From the NCBI RefSeq assembly GCF_030159255.1, contig NZ_BSCT01000031.1:40681-104680 (forward strand): a DNA stretch of 64,000 nt, given 5' to 3'. This DNA is from Bradyrhizobium sp. SSBR45G (GTDB taxonomy: Bacteria; Pseudomonadota; Alphaproteobacteria; Rhizobiales; Xanthobacteraceae). Position numbers and translations under genes: made by a program. Below the pieces are notes generated by a model. The model saw only the letters and a program-made list of their open reading frames with translations, made no database searches and had not been told where the DNA came from. Of this stretch, positions 61,935 to 64,000 are shown piece after piece. Every line of letters begins with the position of its first letter. Position 1 is the first letter of the stretch.

Positions 61935-62768
61935 TCAAACCTTGACGGCCGCAGGGTCGCCCCAGGCGATGAAGGACGGCACCAGGAAGCCATCGGTCCG
62001 CTCGCCATAGCGCAAGGGCGCGCCAGCCTCGCTGGTGACCGTGCCGCCGGCGGCCACCACCACGGCATGGCCCGCCGCCACATCCCATTCCGAGGTCGGG
62101 CCGAGCCGCGGATAGATGTCGGCCAGGCCCTCGGCCAGCCGGCCGAACTTCACCGCCGAGCCGAGTTGGAGGCGTTCCCCGCCAGGGCGCGCCGCGATGA
62201 AGGCCTCGGTGCGGGCATCGCCATGCGACCGGCTCACGGCGGCGATCCAGGCCGCGCCCGGCTTCGGCATCGGGCGGGTGCGGATCGGCTCCGCCACGCC
62301 CAGACCCGTCTCGGTGAATGACAGCCGCTCGGCGCCACGGCCGACCAGGCCGCGCCAGATCAGCCCCAGCGCGGGCGCGCAGACGATGCCGAGCAGGGGG
62401 CTGCCATCCGTGACCAGCGCGACATTGACCGTGAACTCGCCGCGGCCGGCCACGAACTCCTTGGTGCCGTCGAGCGGGTCGATCAGGAAGAAGCTGCCCT
62501 TGAACGGCGCCGTGCTGGTCCCGACCCGCTCCTCGGACAAGGCCGGGATTTCAGGCGCGAGCTGCGCCAGCCCCTCGGCGATCACCCGGTCGGCGGCAAG
62601 ATCGGCCTCGGTGACCGGCGAGCCGTCGGACTTGTCGGTGACGGCCATCGCGCGGCGGTTCACCGCCAGGATCGCGTGGGAGGCCTGGACGACGAGCTCG
62701 GTCAGCGGCGTCATCAGCGCGGCGGCGGCCGCGATACCGACGGTTCCTGCAGTCGGGCCGGTCGTCAT
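61935..62768 (-). CDS. cysQ: 3'(2'),5'-bisphosphate nucleotidase
   Basis: 277 residues from ATG 62768 (GGGAG upstream). An inositol-monophosphatase-fold enzyme that removes 3'-phosphoadenosine phosphate made in sulfate assimilation. Metal sites: DGSPVTEAD, the acidic ALSEE, DPLDGTKEF and EWDVAAGHAVV. Length and motifs are normal for CysQ. Convergent with the YHS gene by 14 bp. Confidence 0.92.
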   Translation of the reverse strand: MTTGPTAGTVGIAAAAALMTPLTELVVQASHAILAVNRRAMAVTDKSDGSPVTEADLAADRVIAEGLAQLAPEIPALSEERVGTSTAPFKGSFFLIDPLDGTKEFVAGRGEFTVNVALVTDGSPLLGIVCAPALGLIWRGLVGRGAERLSFTETGLGVAEPIRTRPMPKPGAAWIAAVSRSHGDARTEAFIAARPGGERLQLGSAVKFGRLAEGLADIYPRLGPTSEWDVAAGHAVVVAAGGTVTSEAGAPLRYGERTDGFLVPSFIAWGDPAAVKV

Positions 62769-63013
62769 CACCAGGCGCTCCCTTCGGCCGTTCCGTACGC
62801 AGCTTGCATCGTCCAATCCTCGTTCTGGGGTGGCCACCCCGGCCCATCCGGGGGCGGCCATTCGCTCGTTCATTGAGCAGGATGTGCCGGGAAAACCGCT
62901 ACGTACTTTCCCGTGTCCTGCCCTAAGCTCGGTGGCGGACCATGCTTTCGCAGTGTATCAAGCATCAAGGCAAGCATGATTCGTCCAAGTTCGCGGATTT
63001 CCAGGAACATCGA

Positions 63014-63676
63014 ATGTCCGGCACGTCCTCTTCCGAGATCGCCAATCCGATTCCCGCTCCCGATACACTCGAACTTGCCGCTCTGCTCTGCTCGAAGGTC
63101 TGTCACGACCTGATTAGTCCGGTCGGCGCCATCGTCAATGGCCTCGAGGTCCTGGACGACAATCCGAAGCCCGAGGATCGCGACTTCGCGCTGGAACTGA
63201 TCCGCAAAAGTGCCAAGACCGCCTCGGCCCGGCTGCAGTTCTGCCGCCTGGCGTTCGGCGCCGCCGGCTCGGCCGGCGCGCAGATCGATCTCGGCGACGC
63301 GCAGACCATGGCGCGCGGCCAGATCGAGGACGCCAAGACCTCGATCACCTGGAATCTGCCGCGGCTGCTGCTGCCCAAGAACAGGGTCAAGCTGCTGCTC
63401 AACATGATGGTGGTGGCGCAGCAGACGATTCCGCGCGGCGGCGTGCTGACCGTCGACCCGGTCGGCGAGGGCGAGGCCATGAGCTTCCGGGTCGCTGCGA
63501 CCGGGCTCAATGCACGGCTGCCGCAGAACATCGTGAACCTGCTGGGCGGCGCGTTGCAGTCGACCATCGACGCGCATGCGGTGCAGCCTTACTACACCCG
63601 GCTGCTCGCCGAGGCCTGCGGCCTCAAGGTGACGCTCGCCGCCGACGGCGCTGCGATGGTCGTGCAGGCCGCCTGA
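63014..63676 (+). CDS. chpT: ChpT-like histidine phosphotransferase
   Basis: 220 residues from ATG 63014 (AGGAA upstream). The dimerisation helix carries the phospho-accepting histidine in SKVCHDLISPVGAIVNG, and a degenerate GHKL-like domain follows without ATP-binding boxes, as in ChpT. In Caulobacter, ChpT passes phosphate from CckA to CtrA and CpdR. It is followed by a cheA-like gene, so it could also serve a chemosensory relay. Confidence 0.88.
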   Translation: MSGTSSSEIANPIPAPDTLELAALLCSKVCHDLISPVGAIVNGLEVLDDNPKPEDRDFALELIRKSAKTASARLQFCRLAFGAAGSAGAQIDLGDAQTMARGQIEDAKTSITWNLPRLLLPKNRVKLLLNMMVVAQQTIPRGGVLTVDPVGEGEAMSFRVAATGLNARLPQNIVNLLGGALQSTIDAHAVQPYYTRLLAEACGLKVTLAADGAAMVVQAA

Positions 63677-63936
63677 TCGCACGCGCGACGGTTGCCGTTG
63701 CGGCGATCGTCACGCGGCCGTGCCGCGACCTCTTGTCGTCGCGAGGCGCAAGAAACCATTCACCATGGTTAATCAAGCCTTGCCGATGCGTCCGAAATTG
63801 TCCGGATGCATCTTATCTCTTTGTTGAGTCCGTTCATTTGCGCTTACTCAACTAATATTAAACGCTTTGCACCGAAACTGGCCACGGTTTGAAGGGCGCG
63901 TCATGTCGCGTTCCGTTGCGTGCGAAGGCCAGTTTC

Positions 63937-64000
63937 ATGGATGACCTGTTGCGTGAGTTCCTGACGGAGACCAGCGAGAGCCTGGATACCGTCGATAATC
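63937..64000 (+). CDS. cheA: CheA-type histidine kinase, N terminus only
   Basis: ATG 63937 opens MDDLLREFLTETSESLDTVDN, the start of the histidine phosphotransfer (P1) domain of CheA-family kinases. The rest is beyond the right edge. It lies 260 bp after chpT in the same direction. Confidence 0.75.
   Translation, partial: MDDLLREFLTETSESLDTVDN

Overview
The window looks like a chromosomal segment of a Bradyrhizobium-type alphaproteobacterium (order Hyphomicrobiales). The evidence is high GC, an eipA/DUF1134 gene, cysQ, and chpT running into a cheA-like gene near the right edge, plus Ti-type conjugation genes and many rhizobial-style regulators. Species cannot be fixed from the sequence alone.

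Positions 1-15108 hold what I regard as the main discovery: a compact locus that looks like an uncharacterised extracellular or trans-envelope electron-transfer system. A ferredoxin/FAD oxidoreductase (open at the left edge) is divergent from a row of genes on the + strand: a heme-b-like membrane protein, an 18-heme c-type cytochrome, a giant 2219-residue cytochrome with 73 CXXCH motifs plus one CX3CH, a 1088-residue TPR plus beta-barrel outer-membrane protein, and a second-locus-type 5-aminolevulinate synthase that could feed heme to the cytochromes. The giant cytochrome is built from 13 tandem tetraheme units of about 113 residues, a heme-free Ala/Pro/Ser/Thr linker, and six diheme units of 47 residues.

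Positions 15314-19896 carry a TetR regulator divergent from a CYP199A-like P450, with a perfect operator palindrome lying exactly between the P450 -35 and -10 boxes, then dinB and rnz (RNase Z).

Positions 19995-58991 are accessory DNA at a tRNA-Val(CAC) gene. The intact tRNA lies at 58917-58991 (- strand). A 45-bp copy of its 3' half recurs at 21992 and 19995, which defines two tandem insertions: a 2-kb satellite carrying only small unknown genes, and a 37-kb island with a tyrosine recombinase, an excisionase-like protein, a TraA relaxase, a recognisable oriT and a TraD-like gene. No type IV secretion genes are seen, so this looks like a mobilizable element. Its cargo includes two paralogous winged-helix/STAND-ATPase/TPR regulators, two AraC regulators (one ruined), and a set of carbonyl, aldehyde and redox enzymes (DJ-1-like protein, ABM monooxygenases, alpha/beta hydrolases, VOC protein, aldo/keto reductases, IorAB molybdoenzyme with its own diheme cytochrome, cNMP/thioredoxin-reductase-like protein, GFA protein, MFS pump, UvrA2). 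The right third (49.2-58.6 kb) is a graveyard of gene fragments joined end to end: VOC pseudogene, cupin fragment, chemoreceptor-transaldolase chimera, nitrile hydratase beta fragment and RND pump fragment.

Positions 59229-64000 return to ordinary core genes: a membrane-anchored coiled-coil protein, eipA, a YHS-domain protein, cysQ, chpT and the start of a cheA-like gene.
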